DNA from: CAYNYM01 sp049366815
GTDB lineage: Bacteria > Desulfobacterota > DSM-4660 > Desulfatiglandales > HGW-15
Reading direction: 5' to 3'
Assembly (NCBI GenBank): GCA_049366815.1
Contig: JBMNCO010000047.1
Span: 1-64,000 of the forward strand
Length of the DNA: 64,000 nt
Shown here: piece after piece, positions 41,858 through 49,721 of the stretch
Position numbering within the stretch: position 1 is the stretch's first letter
Layout: every line of letters begins with the position of its first letter
The notes under the pieces: model-generated
What the model saw: the letters and a program-made list of their open reading frames with translations, nothing else
What the model was told of the DNA's origin: nothing
Database searches by the model: none
Made by a program: the position numbers and the translations under genes

Positions 41858-43039
41858 ATGATGACAAAGACTTTGGTTAAGACATTGATTTTGGTCATGG
41901 CAAGCGCCCTGATGTTTGGGTGCGCCGCGCAACAGAAGCCCATTACGGCATTCACGGCCCAGGATCTCAATCCTATGCTGCAGTCGGGTGACTATATTCA
42001 AAAGACGGACACTTTCATGGTCATCTTTGATGCCTCAGGGTCGATGACCCGGGATAAAATAGGGACCGCCAAGGATATCGTAAGACACATGGACCAGACC
42101 ATCCCGGACATCAAGCTCACCACCGGGCTTCGGAGGTTCGGGGAGGCCCACTATGTGAGCGGCAGTCCAACGGCCCTGCTCCATGGCATAACGGCCTACT
42201 CCAAGGGAGGACTTGAGCAAGGACTTCAGAAGATCCCCCAGGGCAACGGCGCAAGTCCCCTGCACCTGGCCATCGACGCTGCGAGCGAAGAATTGAAAAC
42301 CGCTCCGGGCAATATCGCCCTCATCATTGTGAGCGACGGCATGCAGATGGGCAATGAACCCGTAATGTCCGCCATGAAGATGAAGGATGCATACGGCGAC
42401 CGGTTGTGCATCTACACCATCTTGATCGGAGACAGTCCGGAAGGTAAAAGCATCCTTGAACAGGTGGCCGTGGCCGGGAAATGCGGCTTCGCGACCAATG
42501 CCGAAAACGTCGCATCCCAAGGCGGTATGGCGGACTTTGTCAATAAGGTCTTCATGTCCAAGGTCGTCAAGCCTATTGTGCAGCCCAAGCCCGTTGCACC
42601 GCCGCCCGCCCCCACACCCAAGGACAGCGACGGTGACGGGGTCGCTGATCATTTAGATCGGTGTCCGGGGACACCCATGGGCGCCCCTGTGAACGCCGAA
42701 GGGTGTTGGGTGATCCGGAACGTGGAGTTTGACACGGATAAGTGGGATGTCAAGCCCGGGTTCAGGCCCGAACTCAATATCGTCGCCGACGTCATGAAAA
42801 AGAATCCCTGGTTGAAACTCAAACTCGACGGCCACACGGACAGCCGTGGCACACTCAAGTATAACCAGATCCTCTCTGAAAAACGAGCTTCAGCGGTCAT
42901 GGATGTCCTGGTCAATCAGGGGATCTCCAGCGACCGCCTGTCCACCGAAGGTTTCTCTTACACGAAACCCATTGCGACTAACAGCACCCGGGAAGGCATG
43001 TCCAGAAATCGAAGAACTGAAATCAAGACCATGCCCTGA
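41858..43039 (+). CDS. VWA-TSP3-OmpA lipoprotein
   Basis: A 393-residue outer-membrane lipoprotein. The signal peptide ends in the lipobox LMFGC (Cys near residue 22). A von Willebrand A domain follows (about 50-215) with the metal-site motif FDASGSMTRDK. A proline-rich linker (about 240-255), a thrombospondin-3-type calcium repeat (DSDGDGVADHLDRCPGTP, about 256-273), and an OmpA peptidoglycan-binding domain (about 280-393, with LDGHTDSRGTLKYNQ) complete it. It likely bridges outer membrane and peptidoglycan while presenting the VWA domain. An AAAAGGAGG site precedes two adjacent ATGs; either may be used. A strong terminator follows. Confidence 0.93.
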   Translation: MMTKTLVKTLILVMASALMFGCAAQQKPITAFTAQDLNPMLQSGDYIQKTDTFMVIFDASGSMTRDKIGTAKDIVRHMDQTIPDIKLTTGLRRFGEAHYVSGSPTALLHGITAYSKGGLEQGLQKIPQGNGASPLHLAIDAASEELKTAPGNIALIIVSDGMQMGNEPVMSAMKMKDAYGDRLCIYTILIGDSPEGKSILEQVAVAGKCGFATNAENVASQGGMADFVNKVFMSKVVKPIVQPKPVAPPPAPTPKDSDGDGVADHLDRCPGTPMGAPVNAEGCWVIRNVEFDTDKWDVKPGFRPELNIVADVMKKNPWLKLKLDGHTDSRGTLKYNQILSEKRASAVMDVLVNQGISSDRLSTEGFSYTKPIATNSTREGMSRNRRTEIKTMP

Positions 43040-43068
43040 TAGGATTCCGGCGTCATAACGAACCATTC

Positions 43069-43107
43069 ATGGACAAGGGTGGTCGATGGCATGCCACCCT
43101 TGTCCAT
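43069..43107 (+). terminator. Rho-independent terminator after the VWA-OmpA gene
   Basis: A perfect 14-bp stem: ATGGACAAGGGTGG (43069-43082) with CCACCCTTGTCCAT (43094-43107), an 11-nt loop, then the T-rich TGTCATTTCATTTT. Confidence 0.85.
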
Positions 43108-43234
43108 TGTCATTTCATTTTCCCATTTGGGGACCGGATGCAGTTTTGACAGGGCCGGGGATCGCCTATGTTTTGCGTTTTAAAATGCCCACGGCGGAAC
43201 TGACAGGACCTTCCGGTCTTGCGCAATTGAGCAA

Positions 43235-43548
43235 CATATTTTGTAACTACTCAGCTAGATAGACTGTAGGCATTTAGGCTGTGAGGTACTGCAGGAAGGG
43301 AATATGCGTGATCATAGGAAACTCAGGGCGTTTGAATTGGCTGCTGCACGTCCGGAAATGAGCATTCCCGGATTCGCGCTAACAGCCCTCAGCGATCAGC
43401 TATCAGCAAAAGCTATGCAAAGACAAGGCATTAGGCTGAGTGCTGAATGCCGATAGCAGACCGCACCATCCAGAAATCATGTACTTCTGGATGGAATCTA
43501 ATAGCCTTTAGTCTACAGCCTAACTAACCTGAACAGTTACCATATTTT
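43235..43548. mobile_element. MITE-like element with 8-bp target-site duplication
   Basis: A 298-bp non-coding element (43243-43540) is bounded by imperfect terminal inverted repeats: 43243-43271 begins GTAACTACTCAG, and the reverse complement of 43511-43540 begins GTAACTGTTCAG; about 23 of 30 aligned positions agree. Immediately outside both ends lies the same octamer CATATTTT (43235-43242 and 43541-43548), a target duplication. The interior has inverted repeats (GGCATT 43427-43432 / AATGCC 43446-43451, and a perfect 10-bp stem 43466-43475 / 43485-43494) and no transposase. GTAA ends with 8-bp duplications fit the IS66 family, from which it may derive. Its right edge lies 17 bp from the mscS start. 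Confidence 0.8.
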
Positions 43549-43565
43549 TAAGACAAGGAGAATCT

Positions 43566-44381
43566 ATGTCCACAACGATGGAACAGGTCAACATCTTCCT
43601 GGCCACCTATGGTTTGAAGATTATCGGCGCGATCATTATCCTGATCCTCGGCCGGATTGCCTCCGGTCTTGGACGGAATGCCGTCAAAAAATTACTCCAG
43701 AAGTCAAAGACGGACGAAGCCGTCATCTCCTTTGCCGGCAACTTGACCTATATCCTGATCCTCACCTTCGCCGTTCTGGCCGCCCTGGCGAAGTTCGGTA
43801 TCCAGACGGCCTCCTTTGTGGCCATCCTTGGCGCCGCCGGGTTTGCCATCGGCTTCGCCCTGCAGGGCTCCCTGGCAAATTTCGCCGCCGGTGTACTGAT
43901 CCTTGTGTTGCGCCCTTTCAGGACGGGTGATTACATTGAAGGGGCGGGAGTGGCAGGAACCGTCAAGGAAATTGAATTGTTCACAACCGTTTTGGCCACC
44001 CCGGATAATATCAAAATCATGGTCCCCAACGGAAAACTCTTCGGTGATATCATCAAGAACATCTCGGCCTATGAGACCCGAAGGATCGATCTGGTCATCG
44101 GTATCGGATATGCCTCCTCCATCCCTAAGGCCGTTGAGGTGTTGTCGGACCTGATGAAAAAGGAAACACGGATCCTTGCAGACCCCCCGCCGATGATTGC
44201 GGTATCGGAACTGGCTGATTCCAGTGTAAATTTAGTGGTTCGCCCATGGGTAAAAAAAGAGAATTACTGGCCCGTAAAATTTGATCTCACCCGGGCCGTC
44301 AAGGAGTCCTTTGATGCAAACGGCATTGAAATCCCGTTCCCCCAGAGGGTGGTTCATACGGTCAAAGAGATGAGGGAATAG
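43566..44381 (+). CDS. mscS: Small-conductance mechanosensitive channel (MscS family)
   Basis: A 271-residue inner-membrane channel that opens under membrane tension and releases solutes on osmotic downshock. Three N-terminal membrane segments are visible (about 15-35, 55-78, 82-115). The pore helix has the glycine/alanine-rich pattern GAAGFAIGFALQGSLANFAAG (here split by residue 100), then the beta domain with PNGKLFGDIIKN. Length matches MscS. AAGGAG lies 5-6 nt before the ATG. A MITE-like element has inserted just upstream, so its original promoter may have been displaced. Confidence 0.95.
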   Translation: MSTTMEQVNIFLATYGLKIIGAIIILILGRIASGLGRNAVKKLLQKSKTDEAVISFAGNLTYILILTFAVLAALAKFGIQTASFVAILGAAGFAIGFALQGSLANFAAGVLILVLRPFRTGDYIEGAGVAGTVKEIELFTTVLATPDNIKIMVPNGKLFGDIIKNISAYETRRIDLVIGIGYASSIPKAVEVLSDLMKKETRILADPPPMIAVSELADSSVNLVVRPWVKKENYWPVKFDLTRAVKESFDANGIEIPFPQRVVHTVKEMRE

Positions 44382-44442
44382 TCCTTTCCGGGCTGATACC
44401 TCCAGATGTGCACTCTTCATCCTCATGAAAAGAGGGAGTACC

Positions 44443-45186
44443 ATGATGAAGCTCTTGAAAATCAGCTTTGTGTGTGCATTTTTCGGGGCCTGTCTCTTGT
44501 GCAGCACGCCGCTTTTCGCCGGCTTAAGCGATCTGTTGAAGGGGGCGGGGAAGGCCCTGCAAAGCGGTGGAGAAGGACCCTCAGAGGACAAAATCGTACA
44601 GGGTCTGAAAGAGGCCCTGGAAATCGGCAGCAACAACGCCGTAGACATCGTATCCAAGGTGGACGGGTATTACAGGAATCCCACTATCAGGATCCCTCTG
44701 CCGGGACCCGTTCAGAAGGTGGAAAAGGTACTCAGGGGCATCGGGTATGGATCCCAAGTGGATGCCTTTGAGGAAAGCATGAACCGGGCCGCAGAAAAGG
44801 CGGCACCCGAGGCCAAGGGCCTTTTTTTGGATACCATCCGGGGAATGAGCTTCGAGGATGCCGGGAAGATCCTCAAGGGGCGGGACAACGAAGCCACGCT
44901 CTATTTCAGGGAAAACACATGGGATCGGCTTGCACAGTCCTTCAAGCCTCTGGTACACAGCGCCATGTCCGGTGTGGGTGTAACCCGTCTGTATCAGGAC
45001 CTGGAAATGAAGGTCATGGGACTGCCCTTTGGGAGTGGGTTGGGCCTAGACCTGGATCAATATGTGACGGAAGGGGCCCTTGACGGCCTTTTTTTGATGC
45101 TCCAAGAGGAAGAGCGAAAGATTCGCCGGAATCCAGCGGCACGCGTGACTGATCTCCTCAAAGAGGTCTTCGGAAAAAATCCGTGA
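44443..45186 (+). CDS. DUF4197 exported protein
   Basis: About 247 residues with a signal peptide (residues 1-27, ending LFAG). The mature part matches the DUF4197 family: LKEALEIGSNNAVDIVSK, then YYRNPTIRIPLPGPVQKVEK, and RENTWDRLAQSFKPLV. The family is periplasmic and of unknown function, frequent in Desulfobacterota and other proteobacteria. I place the start at 44443 (MMKLLKISF) since AGAGGGAG lies 4 nt upstream; an ATG 18 bp earlier is less likely. It follows mscS by 61 bp and may share its transcript. Confidence 0.85.
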   Translation: MMKLLKISFVCAFFGACLLCSTPLFAGLSDLLKGAGKALQSGGEGPSEDKIVQGLKEALEIGSNNAVDIVSKVDGYYRNPTIRIPLPGPVQKVEKVLRGIGYGSQVDAFEESMNRAAEKAAPEAKGLFLDTIRGMSFEDAGKILKGRDNEATLYFRENTWDRLAQSFKPLVHSAMSGVGVTRLYQDLEMKVMGLPFGSGLGLDLDQYVTEGALDGLFLMLQEEERKIRRNPAARVTDLLKEVFGKNP

Positions 45187-45208
45187 GTGAGACGGTCGCC
45201 AAATTGGT

Positions 45209-45255
45209 GGAGGGAGCGTAGCGAAGAGAACATCCCGGTCCCTGCTTGGAGCGGC
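45209..45255 (+). repeat. Dispersed intergenic repeat, copy 2
   Basis: A 47-bp block from GGAGGGAGCG to CCCTGCTTGGAGCGGC, in the gap between the DUF4197 gene and asmA. The last 16 bases are identical to copy 1 at 28627-28642. Confidence 0.5.
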
Positions 45256-45316
45256 TCATTTCATTTTGGACAGGGATGATCTGATACAAGATATTATGGG
45301 CTTGTGGAGGTGAACC

Positions 45317-47338
45317 ATGGGCAAGACCTTAAAATGGATGGGAATTATTATTGGAGGGCTTATCCTCCTCATGATCCTTTTTCTCCTCATCGCTCCCATG
45401 TTCATTGATGTTCAAAAATACAAACCCCGGATTGAGGAACAGGTGGCCGAGGCAACCGGGAGGTCCTTTGCCATCGGGGGCGATCTCAAGCTCTCTCTCT
45501 TCCCTTTGGCGGGGCTGGCATTTTCCGATCTTCATCTGGGAAACCCGGAAGGATTCGAAGAAAAGGATTTCATTTTCATAAAATCCTTTGATATCCAGGT
45601 CAAATTTCTTCCTCTCCTATCCAGGGATCTGCAGGTCAAACGTTTTCTTCTCGAAGGCCCGAGGATATTTCTGGAGAAAAAAAGGGACGGACGGACCAAT
45701 TGGGAGGGGTTGGGCGGTCCTTCCAAGGAAGGGCTCAAAGGGGCCACGGAGAAGTCACGCAAGAAAGGAGGGGAGGAACCGGACCGAGGCCTGCCGATAA
45801 AGGGGCTTGCGGTGGGTGAATGCGCCGTAAGGGATGGTCAAGTCCTCTGGATCGATCATGCCGGGGGAGGCCGCCGGGACATCAAAGACATCAATCTTGA
45901 ACTGAGGGACGTCTCTTTTGAACGGCCGATTCAGGTGGATTTTTCAGCCAAGTACGACCAAAGACCTCTGTCCCTGAAAGGACAGATCGGACCGCTGGGG
46001 GAGGAACCCGGCAAGGGAGTCCTCCCACTGGATTTCCTCCTCAGGGCGCTGGATGAGCTGAACCTGAGCATAAAAGGTCAAATCACCGATCCATCGATCA
46101 GGCCGCAGTTCGATTTGGCCCTGCAGGTGGAATCCTTTTCACCGAGAAAACTCCTGGAGTCTATGGGTCAGGCCTTGCCGGTCGACACCAGGGATCCCCA
46201 GGCCCTGAGCCGACTGGCCCTAAAATGTAATCTGAAGGGAGATCCTCAAAAGGTCTCGATCTCCAACGGCACCCTTGATCTAGATGCTTCAAAAGCCACC
46301 TTTTCGGGTCAGGCCAAGGATTTTTCCAGGCCTGATCTGAAAGTTGAAATGTCCCTGGACAGAATCGATATGGACCGATACCTGCCGCCTTCCAGTGGAA
46401 AAAAAGCGGCCGAACCCGAGGCGAGCACCGGTTCCCCAAAGAAGAAGACGGATTATGCCCCCATGCGCAGCCTTGTCCTGGACGCCGAGATTCGCTCAGG
46501 TGAAATGAAGATCCAGGGTGCGGGACTCCAGGATGTCCTGTTCAAGATCACGGGGCGTAACGGACTCTTTGACATAAATCCCTTTTCCTTCAAGGCCTAT
46601 GATGGCGATCTTCTGACAAAGGCGGCCCTGGATGTACGCGAAGAGGTTCCCAGGATGAGCGTGAATCTCGAAGGCAAGGCTCTCAAGATCAACCCCTTAC
46701 TCAAGGATATGATGAAAAAGGATTTTATCGAGGGAACAACCGATGCCCAGGTGGCCCTCACCATGGAAGGGGCGGATGCGGAAAGGATCAAGAAGACCTT
46801 GAACGGAAAGGGCAATGTCCAACTTAAAAACGGGGCCGTCATAGGCATCGATCTCAACGGGATGATTCGCAATGTCAAGGCGTCCTTCGGGCTGGCTGAG
46901 AGGGCTGTGGAAAGACCGCGGACGGATTTTGCCGAATTGATCGTCCCCTTTTCAATAACCGGCGGCGTCGTGGATACCCCAGATACCCGACTGACGTCCC
47001 CGCTTCTTCGGGTTGCTGCCGCGGGAAAGGCGGATCTGGTCCGGGAGACCCTGGATTTCCGCATTGAGCCCAGATTCGTGGCTACGCTGAAGGGCCAGGG
47101 GGACACGAAGGATAGGAGTGGGGTCCTTGTGCCGGTCCTTGTCCGTGGGACCTTTGCCTCACCCAAGTTCGACCCGGACCTTAAGGGCATGTTGAAGCAG
47201 CAGCTCGAAGGTGGAATACCACAGCTCGAAGATATCAAAAAGATGCTTCAGAAGGATGACACCCAAGACGGAGGGGATGCCAAATCTCCCAAAGAAGCGA
47301 TCGAGGGACTTTTCAAGGGACTTAAGATCGGAAAGTGA
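45317..47338 (+). CDS. AsmA-family envelope protein
   Basis: A 673-residue protein with an N-terminal membrane anchor (about residues 8-30, WMGIIIGGLILLMILFLL) and a long beta-rich periplasmic part. The AsmA N-domain is seen in RIEEQVAEATGRSFAIGGDLKLSLFPL, split about residue 45-70, and the AsmA C-terminal region around residues 480-620. AsmA-like proteins bridge inner and outer membranes and take part in phospholipid transport. A charged linker (about 140-160) separates sub-domains. GGAGGTG precedes the ATG. Confidence 0.9.
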   Translation: MGKTLKWMGIIIGGLILLMILFLLIAPMFIDVQKYKPRIEEQVAEATGRSFAIGGDLKLSLFPLAGLAFSDLHLGNPEGFEEKDFIFIKSFDIQVKFLPLLSRDLQVKRFLLEGPRIFLEKKRDGRTNWEGLGGPSKEGLKGATEKSRKKGGEEPDRGLPIKGLAVGECAVRDGQVLWIDHAGGGRRDIKDINLELRDVSFERPIQVDFSAKYDQRPLSLKGQIGPLGEEPGKGVLPLDFLLRALDELNLSIKGQITDPSIRPQFDLALQVESFSPRKLLESMGQALPVDTRDPQALSRLALKCNLKGDPQKVSISNGTLDLDASKATFSGQAKDFSRPDLKVEMSLDRIDMDRYLPPSSGKKAAEPEASTGSPKKKTDYAPMRSLVLDAEIRSGEMKIQGAGLQDVLFKITGRNGLFDINPFSFKAYDGDLLTKAALDVREEVPRMSVNLEGKALKINPLLKDMMKKDFIEGTTDAQVALTMEGADAERIKKTLNGKGNVQLKNGAVIGIDLNGMIRNVKASFGLAERAVERPRTDFAELIVPFSITGGVVDTPDTRLTSPLLRVAAAGKADLVRETLDFRIEPRFVATLKGQGDTKDRSGVLVPVLVRGTFASPKFDPDLKGMLKQQLEGGIPQLEDIKKMLQKDDTQDGGDAKSPKEAIEGLFKGLKIGK

Positions 47339-47353
47339 TCCGAATTTTGACAG

Positions 47354-47373
47354 GGGTAGGTTGAGACCTACCC
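47354..47373 (+). terminator. Hairpin at the end of asmA
   Basis: A perfect 8-bp stem with a TGAG loop, 16 bp after the asmA stop. No T-run follows, so it may protect the mRNA end rather than terminate. Confidence 0.4.
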
Positions 47374-47443
47374 ACAAGGTGTCATGACGGTCAGGCTGCA
47401 GCACCCTTGCAACGCGGAACTTACACGAAGGAATTTTTATAGC

Positions 47444-47473
47444 TTGATTCCTTTTCAGTAGACGTGGTATAAA
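47444..47473 (+). promoter_or_regulatory. Promoter upstream of candidate small RNA/leader
   Basis: TTGATT (4/6), an 18-bp spacer and TATAAA (5/6) in an AT-rich stretch. Transcription would start near 47480. Confidence 0.5.
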
Positions 47474-47479
47474 TGTTAA

Positions 47480-47583
47480 AAGTATCGTAGAGGGCGTTTA
47501 GATCCTTGGGGGATCCCAGGCAGTCAAGAAAAATATCGACCCAAAAGCAAGCGTCTTATAAGCCCTTGTAGGGCTTTTCTTTT
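47480..47583 (+). ncRNA. Candidate small RNA or transcription attenuator
   Basis: Between the promoter at 47444-47473 and the terminator at 47560-47583 lies about 100 nt with no open frame. It holds a small hairpin (GATCC/GGATC near 47500) and ends in an intrinsic terminator. It could be a free small RNA, or the regulated leader of the surA-like gene 210 nt downstream. No known riboswitch or 6S/SRP consensus was recognised. Confidence 0.4.
47560..47583 (+). terminator. Intrinsic terminator of candidate small RNA
   Basis: AAGCCCT (47560-47566), loop TGT, AGGGCTT (47570-47576), then TTCTTTT. A 7-bp perfect stem with a T-rich tail. Confidence 0.75.
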
Positions 47584-47794
47584 GCACTCTTCCCGGAATG
47601 CCCTGCAGTCTCTTGCGGGGGTAATCCACAGTCATCCTGAAAGTTCTGTCCCGACCATCACGGTAAGGGGCGTTGGGCTGAGACGCATCTGAAGGAAAAC
47701 GGCTCCGGCACTGAGCCACTGCGCCCCGCCCGCTTGTTCAGACTTGGGTAGAACGGGAGAGAGGTGCACCAGATTATCGGGAAAGGAGACTCTG

Positions 47795-48781
47795 ATGGGT
47801 AAAACATTTGGAAGACGGCTGGCCGTATTCTTGGCCGCTTCAGCTTTGATCTCAATGGGTTGTGTAGTGCTTGCCCAAGGAAAGGGGCAGGAAGCAGATA
47901 ACATCGCCTCGGTGAACGGTCATGTCATCACCAGAGATGACCTCAATCGTGAGATGGGCCAGGCACAGCGGCAAATCATCACAGGAGGAGGAAAACTGAC
48001 GGATGCTCAACTTTCCGATTTGCAGGGCAGGGTTCTCGATGGACTGATTGACCGGGAATTGCTCTATCAGGAAAGCCGAAAAAAGGGGATAAAGGTCGGC
48101 GAGGACGAAGTGAACAACCAGTTGTCGACCTTCAAAAAACGGTTTCCCGATGTTCAGGGGTACCAGGATTCCTTGACAAGACTGAAACTTGATGAGCCCT
48201 CTTTGAAAGCCACCATCGAAAAAGGACTCGTCATCAAGGAATTCATCGACCAGGAATTCAAACCGAAGGCGACGATATCGGACGAAGAGGCCAGAGGTTT
48301 TTACGATACCCATCCAGACATGTTTAAACGCCCCGAACAGGTGCGGGCAAGTCACATTCTGGTCAAGGTCGACCAGGGTGCCGCTGATGAGCAACGCACC
48401 GCTGCCAAAAAGAAGATAGAAGACACCCAGGCAAGACTCATAAAGGGAGAAGATTTCGGCACCCTTGCCAAAGAACTGTCAGAATGTCCCAGTAGCAGCC
48501 AAAACGGTGATCTCAGTTTTTTCGGGCGGGGCCAGATGGTGAAACCCTTCGAAGATGCGGCATTTTCCCTGAAAAAAGGGGAGGTAAGCGGTATCGTGGA
48601 GACCCGATTTGGATACCACCTGATCAAGGTCACCGATAGGAAACCGGAGACCCTCGTCCAGTATGAAGAGAGTAAAGACCGACTTATGCAATTCCTGGGG
48701 CAAGAGAAGCTTCAGAAAGAAATACACGCGTATCTTGAGCAGGTCAAGGAAAGCGCCAAGGTGGAAAAATTTCTTGACTAG
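47795..48781 (+). CDS. SurA/PrsA-like peptidyl-prolyl isomerase
   Basis: About 328 residues. A signal peptide (residues 1-27) is followed by a SurA N-terminal chaperone region (ASVNGHVITRDDLNREM and LDGLIDRELLYQE) and a parvulin domain (about 180-280: VRASHILVKVD, ECPSSSQNGDLSFFGRGQMV, FGYHLIKVTD). It should help outer-membrane or exported proteins fold in the periplasm. The cysteine in the signal region (SMGCVVLAQ) could be a lipobox, making it a lipoprotein, but the +1 context is not ideal. The ATG at 47795 has AAAGGAG 6 nt upstream; an upstream in-frame start at 47744 lacks this. Confidence 0.92.
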   Translation: MGKTFGRRLAVFLAASALISMGCVVLAQGKGQEADNIASVNGHVITRDDLNREMGQAQRQIITGGGKLTDAQLSDLQGRVLDGLIDRELLYQESRKKGIKVGEDEVNNQLSTFKKRFPDVQGYQDSLTRLKLDEPSLKATIEKGLVIKEFIDQEFKPKATISDEEARGFYDTHPDMFKRPEQVRASHILVKVDQGAADEQRTAAKKKIEDTQARLIKGEDFGTLAKELSECPSSSQNGDLSFFGRGQMVKPFEDAAFSLKKGEVSGIVETRFGYHLIKVTDRKPETLVQYEESKDRLMQFLGQEKLQKEIHAYLEQVKESAKVEKFLD

Positions 48782-48898
48782 CGGCTTTGTGATCGCTCTT
48801 CTCGATGGGGACGGCAAGGTTTCGGGAAAAGTGGGCAGCAAATTTGACGGGTCCCTGGTCACCCTAATTTCACTTTTCATTCCTTCGCCCACTATCGT

Positions 48899-48927
48899 TT
48901 GACCGATAAATTCTTTTCCCCTATGAT
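48899..48927 (+). promoter_or_regulatory. Sigma70-type promoter of the CBS-domain gene
   Basis: TTGACC (5/6), a 17-bp spacer and TATGAT (5/6). The leader would be about 75 nt; it contains a CCCCT/AGGGG hairpin overlapping the start region. Confidence 0.6.
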
Positions 48928-49008
48928 AATAACAGAGGGGTTACGAAGTCTGAGGCAATTATACCGTTGGTATTCACCGGTTATCATGGAGGGTATAAGG
49001 GATAGGAT

Positions 49009-49461
49009 ATGACCAGGGTCAGAGACATCATGACAAAGAACCTGATCACACTGAGTCCTGGAACGGAAATCACCCAGGCCGCAAAGGTCCTTATGGAAAA
49101 CGCTATCAACGGAGCGCCTGTGGTCGATGAATCGGGCAAACTTGTGGGGATCCTTTGCCAGAGTGATCTAATCAGTCAGCAGAAAAGGCTTCCCATTCCG
49201 TCGCTCTTTACGCTGCTTGACGGCTTTTTCCCTCTAAAATCCATGAAACACCTTGAGAGGGAAGTTCAAAAAATTGCGGCCACGACCGTAGCCGAAGCCA
49301 TGACCCCAAACCCCGTGACCGTGGACCCCGATGCCGGCATCGAAGAGATTGCCACTGTCATGGTGGAAAAGAACTATCATACCCTTCCCGTCGTAGAGAA
49401 GGGGAAACTGATCGGCATTGTGGGGAAGCAGGACGTCCTCAGAACGCTCTTATTGCCATAG
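49009..49461 (+). CDS. CBS-pair domain protein
   Basis: A 150-residue protein formed by two CBS motifs (residues about 1-62 and 90-150): VRDIMTKNLITLSPGTEITQ, followed by GAPVVDESGKLVGIL, and VAEAMTPNPVTVDPDAGIEE followed by HTLPVVEKGKLIGIVG. Such free-standing CBS pairs bind adenine nucleotides and sense cell energy; the partner is unknown. It has its own promoter and no clear operon mates. Confidence 0.9.
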   Translation: MTRVRDIMTKNLITLSPGTEITQAAKVLMENAINGAPVVDESGKLVGILCQSDLISQQKRLPIPSLFTLLDGFFPLKSMKHLEREVQKIAATTVAEAMTPNPVTVDPDAGIEEIATVMVEKNYHTLPVVEKGKLIGIVGKQDVLRTLLLP

Positions 49462-49721
49462 GCAGGGTCACGAGGATCTTTGCTGGTGATCCATGCCTTA
49501 ATTCCTCTCGGTTCAACCTCAATGCCCGTTTTTCTAAATCCCACGCAGGCAGGTCTCAGTTCAAGCCTTTTTATCGATACGCGTTATCATCGGAAATTGA
49601 GGATCTTCTCGATACCAAGGCAATAAGAGACCATAGGACTTATACACAGCAGGACACTGAATTGCCCGATAAAACAGTACCGGTGTGCTGATATTCTAGA
49701 TAAAGAAGGGAGGTTTTTACA

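Larger units (their letters stand above)
47339..47794. other. Intergenic region asmA to surA-like gene
   Basis: 456 bp with no protein gene. It has a perfect 8-bp hairpin just after asmA (GGGTAGGT 47354-47361, loop TGAG, ACCTACCC 47366-47373), a promoter at 47444-47473, a structured stretch, and an intrinsic terminator at 47560-47583. Another 210 nt follow before the next start codon. Confidence 0.6.
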
